Numbered from the stretch's first letter, positions 50,787 to 59,967 are shown. The stretch is DNA of 64,000 bases from UBA4736 sp002404015 (GCA_036747295.1 DAIOCN010000001.1:62001-126000), one strand, 5' to 3'. Notes: a model not told the origin generated them from the letters alone. Numbers and translations: made by a program.

Positions 50787-52031
50787 TTGGCAACCTTCGC
50801 CGAGGCGGGCGTAAGCGCCCGCACCCTGGCCGCTTTAGCGCGGCTCAACATCGATTCGCCGGTTCCCGTCCAGGAACAGGCCCTCCCCGCCCTCCTCGAC
50901 GGCTCGGACGTCGTCATCGAGGCGCCCACCGGCTCGGGCAAGACGCTCGCGTTCCTGATCCCGCTGGTCGAGGGCATCGGCGTCGCCGGCCCGGGCCCGC
51001 GCGCCATCATCGTGACCCCTACGCGCGAGCTCGCGATGCAGGTCGACAGCGTCTTCCAGACGCTCGACCACGGAATCCGCACCGCCCTGCTTTACGGCGG
51101 GATCGGCTACGCAACCCAGACCAATGCCCTCAAGCGGGGCGTGGATGTGGTCATCGGCACCCCCGGCCGGATCCTCGACATGATCGGCCGCAAGCTGCTC
51201 TCGCTGAGCCGGATCGAGTACCTGGTGCTGGACGAGGCTGACGAGATGTTCGACGCTGGCTTCGCGCCCGACGTCGAGCGGATCATCGGGATGACGTACG
51301 AGCCGCAGACCGTGCTGGCCTCAGCCACCATGCCCGAGTGGGTCAGCCGCATGATCGAGCGTCACCTCCACGAGCCCATCCGGATCCGGGTCGAACCGGA
51401 CGAGGAGTCGCTGCTCGAGCACGGCCTCGTAAGGGTCGACCGGAACGACAAGCTCCAGACGCTGGGCCGCCTGCTGCGGGGCCATGATGGCTCCGCGATC
51501 GTCTTCGGCCGCACCAAGCACGGCGTCAACAAGCTCAGCCGCGACCTGCGCCAGTTCGGAATCAACACGCTGGAGCTGCAGGGCAATCTCTCTCAGAACG
51601 CCCGCGACCGCACGATGGCCGCCTTCCGCGACCAGCGCGGCCGCATCCTGGTGGCCACCAACGTGGCGGCGCGAGGCCTGGACGTCAGCCACGTCGGGCT
51701 GGTGATCAACTACGAGCTTCCCGACTCGCCGCAGTGGCTTACCCACAGGATCGGACGCACCGCCCGGATGGGTGTGAGGGGCCGGGCCCTGACGTTCATC
51801 ACAGGTGACGATCACATCCAGTGGCGCAAGCTGCGGAACCAGGGCGCGCCCGAGTTGCCCGAGGTGGACGTCCGGCACCTGATCGATGAGGGTGGCTGGC
51901 GCTACGTCGAACGAGGAACCGAGGTCCCGATGCACGCCCCGGCCGCCGTGGCGCCCATCCGCTGGCATTCGGACCGGAACCGCCGCCGCGGCCCGCGGCC
52001 CGCTCGCCGCGCCAATCCAGGCGCGGCCTAG
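50787..52031 (+). CDS. DEAD-box RNA helicase
   Basis: The 414-residue helicase carries all motifs: Q motif region (FAEAGVSARTLAALARL..PVQEQALP), Walker A APTGSGKT, PTRELA, DEAD in YLVLDEADEMFD, SAT, and C-terminal ARGLD and HRIGRTARMG. A short basic Arg-rich tail binds RNA. The start is TTG 50787 with GGATAGGAG seven nt upstream. It resembles CshA/DeaD, ribosome and mRNA remodelling helicases; the nearby cold-shock gene fits cold adaptation. Confidence 0.94.
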   Translation: MATFAEAGVSARTLAALARLNIDSPVPVQEQALPALLDGSDVVIEAPTGSGKTLAFLIPLVEGIGVAGPGPRAIIVTPTRELAMQVDSVFQTLDHGIRTALLYGGIGYATQTNALKRGVDVVIGTPGRILDMIGRKLLSLSRIEYLVLDEADEMFDAGFAPDVERIIGMTYEPQTVLASATMPEWVSRMIERHLHEPIRIRVEPDEESLLEHGLVRVDRNDKLQTLGRLLRGHDGSAIVFGRTKHGVNKLSRDLRQFGINTLELQGNLSQNARDRTMAAFRDQRGRILVATNVAARGLDVSHVGLVINYELPDSPQWLTHRIGRTARMGVRGRALTFITGDDHIQWRKLRNQGAPELPEVDVRHLIDEGGWRYVERGTEVPMHAPAAVAPIRWHSDRNRRRGPRPARRANPGAA

Positions 52032-52043
52032 GACCGTCCAAGA

Positions 52044-52160
52044 AGAGAAGATGGCGCCGTAAGGGCGGGCTCCGCCCGCCTGGTTGAGTCCGTCTTCCAA
52101 ACGACCGGCATCTGCTGAGAGAAGGGGGGCTCGTGGGGGAAACACCCTGTTTCCCCCACG
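52044..52160. repeat. Intergenic repeat element B, copy 1
   Basis: About 117 bp that match the reverse complement of 62014-62133 over nearly the whole length. It contains two hairpins: GGCGGGC-TCC-GCCCGCC and CGTGGGGGAAAC..GTTTCCCCCACG. It follows the helicase gene and precedes the convergent small membrane protein, so it could act as a two-way terminator. Confidence 0.85.
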
Positions 52161-52164
52161 TTCG

Positions 52165-52323
52165 TTAGTAAGTCGTGCGGCGACCGCGGAAGAAGCCGAC
52201 CAGCCACAGGACGACCAGCGCGATGATGGCCAGCCAGACCAGGTTGACGGCGGCGCCGGCGGCGTGGAAGAGCAGCCAGAGCACGAACAGGACAGCAGCG
52301 ATGACGAGAAGGGCGTGAATCAC
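52165..52323 (-). CDS. Small two-helix membrane protein (DUF5670-like)
   Basis: 52 residues from GTG 52323, with GGAGGTG ten nt upstream. Two hydrophobic segments (ALLVIAAVLFVLWLLF and LVWLAIIALVVLWLVGFF) and a basic end RGRRTTY. It resembles the short lmo0937/DUF5670 membrane proteins induced by stress. The AT-rich region 52324-52390 (TTAATATCATGATTAATAACC on the minus strand) supplies the promoter. Confidence 0.75.
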   Translation of the reverse strand: MIHALLVIAAVLFVLWLLFHAAGAAVNLVWLAIIALVVLWLVGFFRGRRTTY

Positions 52324-52467
52324 TTTCTTTCACCTCCTTGGTTATTAATCATGATATTAACTCTATAACATGTAGGGCTTCCGCGCAACCTGGTTCGGCT
52401 GGCCGTTCTTACGAATCGTTGACATCAAGGTGATCCCCAGAATGGCCCCAGTAGGTTCAATTGGGGC

Positions 52468-53976
52468 ATGAGTTTCGCCGGGCCCATCGACGAGCCCGCT
52501 CCCAGCCCGGTTCCGACCCCGACGCCGAAGGTGCGCAGGCGGGTCAGCCGGCGGACCGTGCTGGGCGTCGCAGTCGCCGGCGGTGGCGGCGTTGCCGCGA
52601 TCCGGCTGCTGGGCCTGACCGATCGGCTCGGCCGCCTGTTGCCGGGCGCCCAGCGAGCCGGCTCGCAGACGGATTGGGTCTCACCGCTGGGCAGCGAATC
52701 GGCCAAGGTGGCCCACCTTCTCCGCCGCACCACGTTCGGAGCCACCTCGGCGGAGCTGGAGAGCTCCTTGTCGGCCGGGTTCTCGAAAACCATCGACCGC
52801 CTCCTGGAGACCGCGCCGGCAGCGCCGCCGCCGATCCCCGGCGGGACCGATCCCAGCCGGCTGAGCCGCCTGAGTGCCGGCCAGCTGCAGCAGTGGTGGA
52901 GCGACCACATGCTGACCACGGCCACGCCCTTCGCGGAGCGCCTGACTCTCTTCTGGCACGGCCACTTCACCAGCGACTACCGCAAGGTCGGCCTGCAGAA
53001 CCCCTACGTCTACTGGCAGAACCTGACCTGGCGGGACATGGCGCTCACCGACCTGCGCTCGATGCTCATGCGGGTCACCAGCGACCCCGCCATGCTGCGC
53101 TACCTCGATCTCGCCACCAGCACCGGCAAGGCGCCCAACGAGAACTACTCCCGCGAGCTGATGGAGCTCTTCACGATGGGGTCGGGCAGCTTCAAGGAGG
53201 ACGACGTGCGCGCGGCCGCCAAGGCGCTGGCCGGCTGGGTCGAGCCCAAGCCCGATCGCAGTGTGACCGTGGTCCTGGACGCCAAGAACAACGTGACCCG
53301 CCCGTACCCGGTCTGGGACAAGCCGGCGGTCGGCGCGTTCGACCCCCGGCGCGCGTTCGCTGGAGGCAGCTTCGCCTTCCTGGGCAAGACCGACCGCTTC
53401 GACACCCAGAAGGTGATCGACGCCATCCTGGCCCAGCCGGCGACCGCCCCTTTCATCGCGGGTAAGGTGGCTCAGCATTTCGTGAGCACGCGGCCTGACG
53501 CCGGCTACGTCAAAGGTCTTGGCGACACCTTCCGGAAGAGCAGGTACGACGTCAAAACGCTCTTGAGAGCCGTCTTCACCAGCCCCGAGTTCCTTGCCGA
53601 CCAGAACTATCGCGCCCTGGTCAAGTCACCAGTCGAGTTCATGGTGCACACGCTGAAGGCGCTGAACGCCCCCCAGTTGAGCAAGCTGGTCGCCGCCGGC
53701 GGCTCGAACATGGGCCAGTCCCTATTCGACCCGCCGGACGTCGGCGGCTGGCCCAACAACGAGGCCTGGATCTCGTCCAACACCGTCGTCGCGCGCGTCA
53801 ACTTCGTCAGCACGGCGATCGCCGCGCTGAAGACGCTGCCGCCCGCGTCCGACGCGCACAGCCTCCATCTCGACTCGACCCTCAGCCCGCCGACGGCGAA
53901 GCTGCTGAGCGGCGCCACAGATGACAAGACCCGCTGGTTCCTGACGTTAGCCAGCCCGGAATTCCAACTCAAGTAG
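52468..53976 (+). CDS. DUF1800 family protein, putative Tat-exported
   Basis: 502 residues. N-terminal Pro-rich part, then RRVSRRTVLGVAVAGGGG, a Tat-like twin-arginine segment. The body matches DUF1800: HLLRRTTFGAT, ERLTLFWHGHFTSDYRKV, NENYSRELMELFTMG, and DPPDVGGWPNNEAWI. DUF1800 genes are nearly always followed by DUF1501 genes, as here 13 nt later. Biochemical function unknown. Probably folded with a cofactor before export, given the Tat signal. Confidence 0.88.
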   Translation: MSFAGPIDEPAPSPVPTPTPKVRRRVSRRTVLGVAVAGGGGVAAIRLLGLTDRLGRLLPGAQRAGSQTDWVSPLGSESAKVAHLLRRTTFGATSAELESSLSAGFSKTIDRLLETAPAAPPPIPGGTDPSRLSRLSAGQLQQWWSDHMLTTATPFAERLTLFWHGHFTSDYRKVGLQNPYVYWQNLTWRDMALTDLRSMLMRVTSDPAMLRYLDLATSTGKAPNENYSRELMELFTMGSGSFKEDDVRAAAKALAGWVEPKPDRSVTVVLDAKNNVTRPYPVWDKPAVGAFDPRRAFAGGSFAFLGKTDRFDTQKVIDAILAQPATAPFIAGKVAQHFVSTRPDAGYVKGLGDTFRKSRYDVKTLLRAVFTSPEFLADQNYRALVKSPVEFMVHTLKALNAPQLSKLVAAGGSNMGQSLFDPPDVGGWPNNEAWISSNTVVARVNFVSTAIAALKTLPPASDAHSLHLDSTLSPPTAKLLSGATDDKTRWFLTLASPEFQLK

Positions 53977-53989
53977 GTGATACCCGGCA

Positions 53990-55288
53990 ATGACTGAAGA
54001 GATCGGCATCAACCAGCTCAAGCGGCGCGACTTCCTGAAGGCGGGCCTCGTCTTCGGGGCCGGCGCCGCGGGCCTCGCCGCCGGCTACGCGGCAGTCCCC
54101 GACGCCTTTGCGCGCGCCGTGTACGCGGCCAAGCAGAACGGGGCCTCCAACGACCACGTGCTGGTGATGATCCAGCTGGCGGGCGGCAACGATGGGCTCC
54201 GGACGGTGATCCCTCTGACCGACCCCAAGCTCCACGACATGCGGCCCAGGCTGGCGGATATGTCGGTCGGTCAGGCCCTTCCGATCAGCAAGGACCTCGG
54301 GCTCAACCAGAACCTGAAGGGCGTCAAGTCACTGTGGGACCAGGGCAAAGTCGCCATCGTAGAAGGCGTCGGCTATCCAAACCCGACCTTCTCCCACTTC
54401 GAGTCGATCCGCATCTGGGAGACGGGAGACCCCACGCGGCGCCAGGTCGACGGCTGGCTGGGCCGCACACTGGCCAGCGCCTACGACTCCTTCGGCCACC
54501 CCCTGACCGGCTGCGCCTGCGGCACCACCGACGTGCCGGGCGCGCTCCGCGACCTCCAGGCCACGCTCACGGTGATCAACAACCAGAAGTCATTCGGCTT
54601 CACCGGTGGCAGCGAGGTGGAGGCCGCCGTGGGCGCACTGTACAAGGGCACCCCGGGCATCTACGGGGCCCTCTTCGACACCGCCATCGCGACTGCCACC
54701 GACACCGTCGCGACGCTGCGGACGGCAGGCTCCCAGTACCAGCCGGCCGCCACCTACTCCGACAACGCCAAGCTCGTGTACTCGTCCAAGAATCAGCTCG
54801 CCCAGGCCCTTCAGCTGGCCGCCGAGCTGATCGTGACCGGCACCGGCGTCAAGCTCCTGCACGTGACGCTGGGCGGCTTCGACACCCACTACACCGAGCT
54901 GAACCGCCACGACGACCTGATGGGCTACCTGGACCAGGCCGTGAGCGCCTTCTACCAGGACCTGAGCGCGCACGGCGCCGCGAACCGGGTGCTGGTGGCG
55001 ACCTGGTCCGAGTTCGGCCGCCGCCCCAAGGAGAACGCCAGCGGCGGCACAGACCACGGGGCGGCCGCGCCGCTGATCCTGATCGGGGACCCGGTCAAGG
55101 GCGGTATGTACGGGCAGGCGCCGAACCTCACCGACCTGGACCCGACCGGCAACCTCAAGTACACGGTCGACTTCCGCTCCGTCTACCAGGAGATCCTGGG
55201 CGGCCACCTGGGGGCGGATCCCAAGGAGATCCTGGGCGCCAGCTTCGAGAAGCTGGGCTTCGTCAAGAACCCTGTGGGGAGCTACTAG
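53990..55288 (+). CDS. DUF1501 family protein, Tat-exported
   Basis: 432 residues. Tat signal KRRDFLKAGLVFGAGAAGLAAGYA at residues ~8-31. The body has DUF1501 features of the alkaline phosphatase/sulfatase-like fold: LVMIQLAGGNDGLRTVIP, EGVGYPNPTFSHFESIRIWE, LHVTLGGFDTHYTELNRHDDL and TWSEFGRRPKENASGGTDHGAA. Function unknown. It forms the DUF1800/DUF1501 pair and is two nt before the next gene, so it is tied to the flavinylation genes downstream. Confidence 0.9.
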   Translation: MTEEIGINQLKRRDFLKAGLVFGAGAAGLAAGYAAVPDAFARAVYAAKQNGASNDHVLVMIQLAGGNDGLRTVIPLTDPKLHDMRPRLADMSVGQALPISKDLGLNQNLKGVKSLWDQGKVAIVEGVGYPNPTFSHFESIRIWETGDPTRRQVDGWLGRTLASAYDSFGHPLTGCACGTTDVPGALRDLQATLTVINNQKSFGFTGGSEVEAAVGALYKGTPGIYGALFDTAIATATDTVATLRTAGSQYQPAATYSDNAKLVYSSKNQLAQALQLAAELIVTGTGVKLLHVTLGGFDTHYTELNRHDDLMGYLDQAVSAFYQDLSAHGAANRVLVATWSEFGRRPKENASGGTDHGAAAPLILIGDPVKGGMYGQAPNLTDLDPTGNLKYTVDFRSVYQEILGGHLGADPKEILGASFEKLGFVKNPVGSY

Positions 55289-55290
55289 GG

Positions 55291-55515
55291 ATGCCCTCCT
55301 GGCTGCTGAAGTTCGGGGCCACCGCCGTCACCATGCTGGCCGCGGCCGGCTCGGCGGGATACGTCGGCGCCCACGTCAAGAGCGGCGCGGCGCCCCTGCA
55401 TCCGTCCGTCGTCGGGAGCGCCACCCACTCCACTGCGCCCAGCGGCCAGCTGACGTTGACGCCGAGAGTGAGGAGCAGCAACGTGGGGGCGGTGACCTCC
55501 ACCTATGCCTCTTGA
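55291..55515 (+). CDS. Small membrane-anchored/exported protein in apbE operon 2
   Basis: 74 residues with an N-terminal hydrophobic segment (LLKFGATAVTMLAAAGSAGYVGA) and a polar Ser/Thr tail ending NVGAVTSTYAS. It overlaps the following apbE by 11 nt. In operon 1 the gene before apbE is an FMN acceptor; here the tail only loosely recalls the SGATxT motif and lacks an FMN_bind domain. It may be a minimal acceptor or an unrelated anchor. Confidence 0.6.
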   Translation: MPSWLLKFGATAVTMLAAAGSAGYVGAHVKSGAAPLHPSVVGSATHSTAPSGQLTLTPRVRSSNVGAVTSTYAS

Positions 55516-56329
55516 CCTGGAGGAGCTCCGTCTCGAGGCGCTAGGCACCACCTGCCATCTGCTCGGGATCGGGCTGGAGAAAGCGGCGCTGGCCGAGGCG
55601 GCCGCGGCGATCGCGGACCTGAATGGCCGCCTGTCGCGCTTCCTGCCCGACAGCGAACTGTGCCGTTTCAACGCTTCGGCCGGCTCCTGGACGGACGTGA
55701 GCCCGGAGCTCGAGGCCCTGCTCCGGCTGGCGCTCGACGCGTACGAGCGCAGCGGCGGCCTGGTCCACGCCGGGGTCCTCGAGCAGATGCTGGCCATCGG
55801 CTACACGCGCCCGCTGGCCCAGGGACCCACGCCGGCCCTGCCGGCGGCCCCGGGCCGGCTGCCGCCCCTGCCGGACCTGCTCGAGGTACAGAAGGGGCAG
55901 GCCCGGGTGCGGGCGGGCACCGGGATCGACCTCGGCGGCCTGGCCAAGGGCTGGATGGCCGACCGGCTCGCGGAACGGTTGGGCGAGAACTGCCTGGTGA
56001 ACCTGGGCGGTGACCTGTTCGGCCGGGGCGGGGGCCCGGAAGGCGAGGGCTGGCCGGTCAAACTGGGCGAGGTGACCGTGCTGCTGGGCGACCGCGGCGC
56101 GGCCACGAGCGGGACCCGCCGGCGGCGCTGGACAGACCGCGGCGAGGAGCTGCACCACCTCATCGACCCCCGGACGGGTCGGCCCGCCCGGAGCGACCTG
56201 ACGGAGGTGGCGGTGATCGCCGCGAGCGGCGCGGATGCCGAGATCGCGGCCAAGACGGCGCTCCTGCTGGGCTCGGAACGGGCGGCCGGCTACCTGGCCG
56301 CCAACACGGACGGCTGGTGGCTCAGCTGA
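55505..56329 (+). CDS. apbE: FAD:protein FMN transferase (ApbE), operon 2
   Basis: 274 residues. ApbE motifs: RLSRFLPDSELCRFNA, TGIDLGGLAKGWMAD, LVNLGGDLF, AATSGTRRRRW, HHLIDPRTGRPA and ADAEIAAKTALLLG. No signal sequence is seen. The second copy in the window, clearly different from operon 1. It overlaps both neighbours, so it is made with the small upstream protein and the heme membrane protein downstream. Confidence 0.9.
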   Translation: MPLDLEELRLEALGTTCHLLGIGLEKAALAEAAAAIADLNGRLSRFLPDSELCRFNASAGSWTDVSPELEALLRLALDAYERSGGLVHAGVLEQMLAIGYTRPLAQGPTPALPAAPGRLPPLPDLLEVQKGQARVRAGTGIDLGGLAKGWMADRLAERLGENCLVNLGGDLFGRGGGPEGEGWPVKLGEVTVLLGDRGAATSGTRRRRWTDRGEELHHLIDPRTGRPARSDLTEVAVIAASGADAEIAAKTALLLGSERAAGYLAANTDGWWLS

Positions 56330-56865
56330 TGGACACTGATCTCTTCTTCTGGATCCTCTCCCGGGTCAGCGGCCTGGCTTCGTTCGCGGCGCTCTCGATC
56401 TCCCTCCTGTCCGGCCTGGCGCTGCGCACCGCCGTGCTCGATTGGCTCGGCAACAACCGCACCATGCGCTCCCTGCACGAGTTCACTGCGCTCCTCTGGA
56501 TCCCGCTCGGATTGCTCCACCTGGCCACCCTGCTGCTCGACCGCACCGCGCGCATCAGCGTGTTGGACCTCATCGTCCCTTTCCGGGCGCCTTATGGGAC
56601 GCTCGCGATCGGCCTGGGGACGCTCGCCCTGGAGATCTTCATCGTGGTCGCCGTCACCGGGTGGCTGCGCCGCCGGATGGAGACGCGGACCTGGCAGTCG
56701 ATCCACCGCCTGTCCTATCTTGGCTTCGCAATGCTCTTCCTCCACGCGGTGCTCGGCGGCAGCGACTTCAGCGACCCGGTGGTTTCCGCCCTGACCTGGT
56801 CGGTGGCCGCAGCGCTCGGGCTGTTGACCATGGCTCGGGTGGTCTGGGGCCGCCTGCCGGCGTGA
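56329..56865 (+). CDS. Ferric reductase-like bis-heme membrane protein
   Basis: 178 residues from ATG 56329, sharing one base with the apbE stop (TGATG). Five to six helices. Two histidine pairs, H50/H64 and H126/H139, are spaced 13-14 residues within helices, the arrangement for two stacked b hemes. It lacks the flavin/NAD domain of the operon 1 enzyme, like MsrQ/YedZ-type proteins. It probably carries quinol or flavin electrons across the membrane to an exported flavoprotein. Confidence 0.82.
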   Translation: MDTDLFFWILSRVSGLASFAALSISLLSGLALRTAVLDWLGNNRTMRSLHEFTALLWIPLGLLHLATLLLDRTARISVLDLIVPFRAPYGTLAIGLGTLALEIFIVVAVTGWLRRRMETRTWQSIHRLSYLGFAMLFLHAVLGGSDFSDPVVSALTWSVAAALGLLTMARVVWGRLPA

Positions 56866-56971
56866 GCGGCACCCGCGTATCCCCAATACGCTTTGCTCCG
56901 GTTCTCGTAGCCGCCTAGGATCTGGGCCGCCTGGCCACCGAATCCCTCGCCGACCTCTTTCAACACCCTGC

Positions 56972-58321
56972 CTAGCGGGCTGAGCGCAGCGCCAGCACGC
57001 GCTCCCGGAGGTGGGCCTCGGCCTCCAGCGGCTCGTCGATCTCGCCCCGCTCCCGGTGCCAGAGCTCCATCGCCAGGTCCAGCTGGGCACGCTGGAGGCG
57101 GGCCAGGTGTAGGTAGGCCGCCAGGCCGCTCCGGGCGAATACGCTGAGCCGGACCTGCAGGCGCAGCCAGGGCCGCGTCAGTAACGGCACCTCCTCGGGG
57201 AGCACCGTCCCGCTGCCGGAGGCGGCCTCGGCCTCGAGGCTGCGGGCCAGGCCGCGGCCCTCGGCCTGCAGGCCCATCGCCAGCAACAGCAGGACGGCGG
57301 CGGTGAAGGGACCGTCCATGAACAGGGTCCGCAGGTGCACCTCGACCACGGCGAAGGCGCTCTGGGAGATGGGGTAGAAGCTGACCCAGGCATCCCAGGC
57401 GAAGTGGGCCGCGATGGCGACCAGGAAGCCGCAGGCGATGGCGATGATCCGCTGCCGGCGGTGCGGCAGCTGGCGCGCGATCCCCAGGCCGGCGCCTATC
57501 AGGGCCGTGTACGTGGCGTGCCCGAAGAACAGGCCCAGCACCTGCCGGATGTACCACTGGGCGGCGGCCGCGGAGGCCCCATTGCCATCGCTCGAGAACA
57601 CCGCGTAGAGGTGCGTCATGTAGCCGATCGACTCCATGAAGTTGAAGCCGAGGCCGACGGCCGCCCCGTAGACGATGCCGTCGACCACGTCGTCGAACTC
57701 GGAACGCATGACCAGGTAGAGGAGGACGACCGCCACGCCCTTGGCGAGCTCCTCGAAAATCCCAGCCGAGTAGCCGTTGGAGGCATCGAGCGCGGGGCCC
57801 GGGACGATGAGCCGGACCGCGAAGAAGTCCCAGTAGGTCTCGGCCCAGATCACCAGGCCGGTGGCGACCACCGCGCCCCAGACCACCGCGACCAGCACCA
57901 GGCGCCAGGGTTCCTTCTCGTTCCGGTCCAGCCGACGGAGCACGAAGAGCCCGAAGGCGGTGGTGGGCACGCAGGCGAGCGCGCAGGCGAAGGCGACCCC
58001 GGCGCCCGCTCCCAGCGAGAACGTGAAGACGTCGATCACCAGCAGCCAGCCGACCAGCGCGAAGCCGGCCAGGATCGCCGCCCGGATGAGGTCCGACCGG
58101 CGCTGCCCGGCAGGTCGCGCCAGCCCGCGCAGGGCGAAGTAGCCGGCTGCAACGGCCAGCGCGACGGCGGGCAGGCCGAAGAGGGTGGCGCGGGCGGGCA
58201 GTCCATCGGTCACGACGCTGAGCAGCGAGCTGACCAGGAGCGCCAGCAGCGCCAACCCGCCGATCAGGGCGGCCAGGAGGTAGCGGCTGGGCCGCCAGCG
58301 CCGCGGGTAAGCCGCCAGCAT
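56972..58321 (-). CDS. PrsW-family intramembrane metalloprotease
   Basis: 449 residues with about ten hydrophobic segments. PrsW motifs: EELAKGVAVV, GFNFMESIGY, FFGHATYTALIGAGLG and IAAHFAWDAW, which give the Glu/His metal site. Family members cleave anti-sigma factors or act in related membrane signalling. A C-terminal soluble helical tail of about 110 residues is unusual. Its start shares one base with the upstream stop, so the two genes are coupled. Confidence 0.88.
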   Translation of the reverse strand: MLAAYPRRWRPSRYLLAALIGGLALLALLVSSLLSVVTDGLPARATLFGLPAVALAVAAGYFALRGLARPAGQRRSDLIRAAILAGFALVGWLLVIDVFTFSLGAGAGVAFACALACVPTTAFGLFVLRRLDRNEKEPWRLVLVAVVWGAVVATGLVIWAETYWDFFAVRLIVPGPALDASNGYSAGIFEELAKGVAVVLLYLVMRSEFDDVVDGIVYGAAVGLGFNFMESIGYMTHLYAVFSSDGNGASAAAAQWYIRQVLGLFFGHATYTALIGAGLGIARQLPHRRQRIIAIACGFLVAIAAHFAWDAWVSFYPISQSAFAVVEVHLRTLFMDGPFTAAVLLLLAMGLQAEGRGLARSLEAEAASGSGTVLPEEVPLLTRPWLRLQVRLSVFARSGLAAYLHLARLQRAQLDLAMELWHRERGEIDEPLEAEAHLRERVLALRSAR

Positions 58322-58815
58322 CAGGCGCCGGTGTCCACCAGCACCGTTTGGCGGGCCAGCACCTCGACGGGCTGGCCTTGCGAGTAGCGGAGGACGACCA
58401 GTCTGTAGTGGCCCGGCAGATTGTGCCTCGAGTCGGAGGAGCCGCGCTCGACGACGACGGCGTGGTCGGCGGCGAGCGTGCCCGCCCTGGCGGGACCGAC
58501 GCCTCCGACCGCCTGGTCCAGGCTGTTGTACCAGCGCGCCCCGACGACCATGTCAGGAGGCAGCGAGCCCCAGTCCACCTCGGCCGCGAAGGCCTGGTCT
58601 CGGCCAAAGATCCGCCTGGGGTCGCCCGTCGTCCGCCCGGTCGTTGGGCCGTAGACGTAGACGCCGACAATGCGAGCCTGGGTGCCCGTGTGCTGGCCGG
58701 GCGGCGCGAACGCCAGCACGTCGGCCAGGCCGGCCACCAGGATCAGGACGCCGACCAGTCCGAGCAGCCGGATCGTCGTGTAGAGCGGGCGGACGTCGTC
58801 CGCGGCCTGGACCAT
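58321..58815 (-). CDS. Membrane-anchored protein of unknown function upstream of prsW
   Basis: 164 residues. One N-terminal helix (LLGLVGVLILVAGLADVLAF) anchors a ~120-residue extracytoplasmic beta-rich domain (FAAEVDWGSLPPDMVVGARWYNSLDQAV..HYRLVVLRYSQGQPVEVLARQTVLVD). I do not recognise the family. Tight coupling to PrsW suggests a substrate or regulator of it. Confidence 0.7.
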   Translation of the reverse strand: MVQAADDVRPLYTTIRLLGLVGVLILVAGLADVLAFAPPGQHTGTQARIVGVYVYGPTTGRTTGDPRRIFGRDQAFAAEVDWGSLPPDMVVGARWYNSLDQAVGGVGPARAGTLAADHAVVVERGSSDSRHNLPGHYRLVVLRYSQGQPVEVLARQTVLVDTGA

Positions 58816-59010
58816 CGCTCATAGGCTACGGTCCGAGCTCCATGGCCGGCCGAGGCTCTCCCGGAGGGCCGCTCCGCGATTCTGATCGCAGCCTGATGGC
58901 AAGGCGCCCCCGACAGGACTCCCGCAGAGTCAGCGATACGCTGCGTGCGGCCCCAGATTGTTCCTGGTGAGACTGCTCGTGGTTCCGGCGGATGGGGCGA
59001 TCCAGCTGCG

Positions 59011-59265
59011 ATGAGATTCCTCGTAGCCGCGCTGGGCGATGGCGTGAACGTGCTCCGCCGGCTGCGGCGCGATGTCGCCACCCACCGTACGCCGGTCGTG
59101 ATGATCAGCGCCGACGACACGCCCGCCCAGGCAGAACGAATGCTGCTTGCGGGCGCCCAGGCCTACCTGGCCAAGCCTCTCGAGGTCACGCTGGTGGTGA
59201 GCGCAATCGACGAGGCGATCCGGGTTCCAGCCGGGCCGCCCGCGGAATTACCCGCGGCCGGATAG
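59011..59265 (+). pseudogene. Response-regulator receiver domain, C-terminal half only
   Basis: The frame reads DGVNVLRRLRRDVATHRTPVVMISADDTPAQAERMLLAGAQAYLAKPLEVTLVVSAIDEA, the second half of a receiver domain with the conserved Thr/Ser and Lys (AKPLE). The acidic pocket and phospho-Asp that should precede it are absent. An ATG at 59011 could still start it. Likely a 5'-deleted remnant. 58816-59010 and 59266-59439 show no other gene. Confidence 0.65.
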
Positions 59266-59439
59266 GTCCGCGCACCCCCGGGCGGCTTTGCGTCAGCGCG
59301 GCGCGACATCAGAGTTACTATCCGCCGGCCCATGCCCATCCCATACGGGGAGTTCCGGCACAAACACGTTGCCGGCCAGGCTCCTTCGTCGGTCGAGTTG
59401 GTGTCGGCACGATCCGGTCCTATTGGCGGTGGACTGAGC

Positions 59440-59862
59440 TCAGCCCTTGGTTTCCAGCTTGCGGAGGATGTCGAGCTGGGATAGCTGCAGCTTGTCGATC
59501 GCCTTCGTCAGCTCATGGATGGCCACCAGCGTTTCGTGGTCGGCTTCGGCGCGGGCGTCGTTGGCCAGCTGGATTACGTTCTGGCCGACGATGATCACCG
59601 GCAGCAGCACCAACTGGAGGAAGGTCTGGGCGATCCAGGCGACGATGATTATGGGGCTGCGCGACGCGATCGCCGCCGGAAGGGAGATGAGGGTGAGCGC
59701 GGCGAAGGCATAGGCCATCCACATGGTGCCGACGGTCTTGGTGACTCTCAGCGCAAGCCAGGTGTTGAATCGGCCGACGGGACCGGTGCCGTGCACCTGG
59801 CTGTGGACGTCCTTGCTCAGGACCAGTCGGGGCTTGTGGGCTTGTGCTTGCTCGGTGCTCAA
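59440..59862 (-). CDS. DUF1003-like membrane protein
   Basis: 140 residues from TTG 59862, which has AAGGAG nine nt upstream. Two adjacent membrane helices (WMAYAFAALTLISLPAAI and IIIVAWIAQTFLQLVLLPVIIVGQNV) and a C-terminal coiled-coil tail (ETLVAIHELTKAIDKLQLSQLDILRKLE), the usual DUF1003 arrangement. Function unknown. Confidence 0.75.
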   Translation of the reverse strand: MSTEQAQAHKPRLVLSKDVHSQVHGTGPVGRFNTWLALRVTKTVGTMWMAYAFAALTLISLPAAIASRSPIIIVAWIAQTFLQLVLLPVIIVGQNVIQLANDARAEADHETLVAIHELTKAIDKLQLSQLDILRKLETKG

Positions 59863-59967
59863 AAGGGCTGCTCCTTGTGGCAGCCATGGTGCTGGTCGTA
59901 AGGCTTGCCAGCTCACTCTGGGTCAGTAGCCGAGGCGACAAGAACCCCGCGGCCGGGAAGCAGCATT

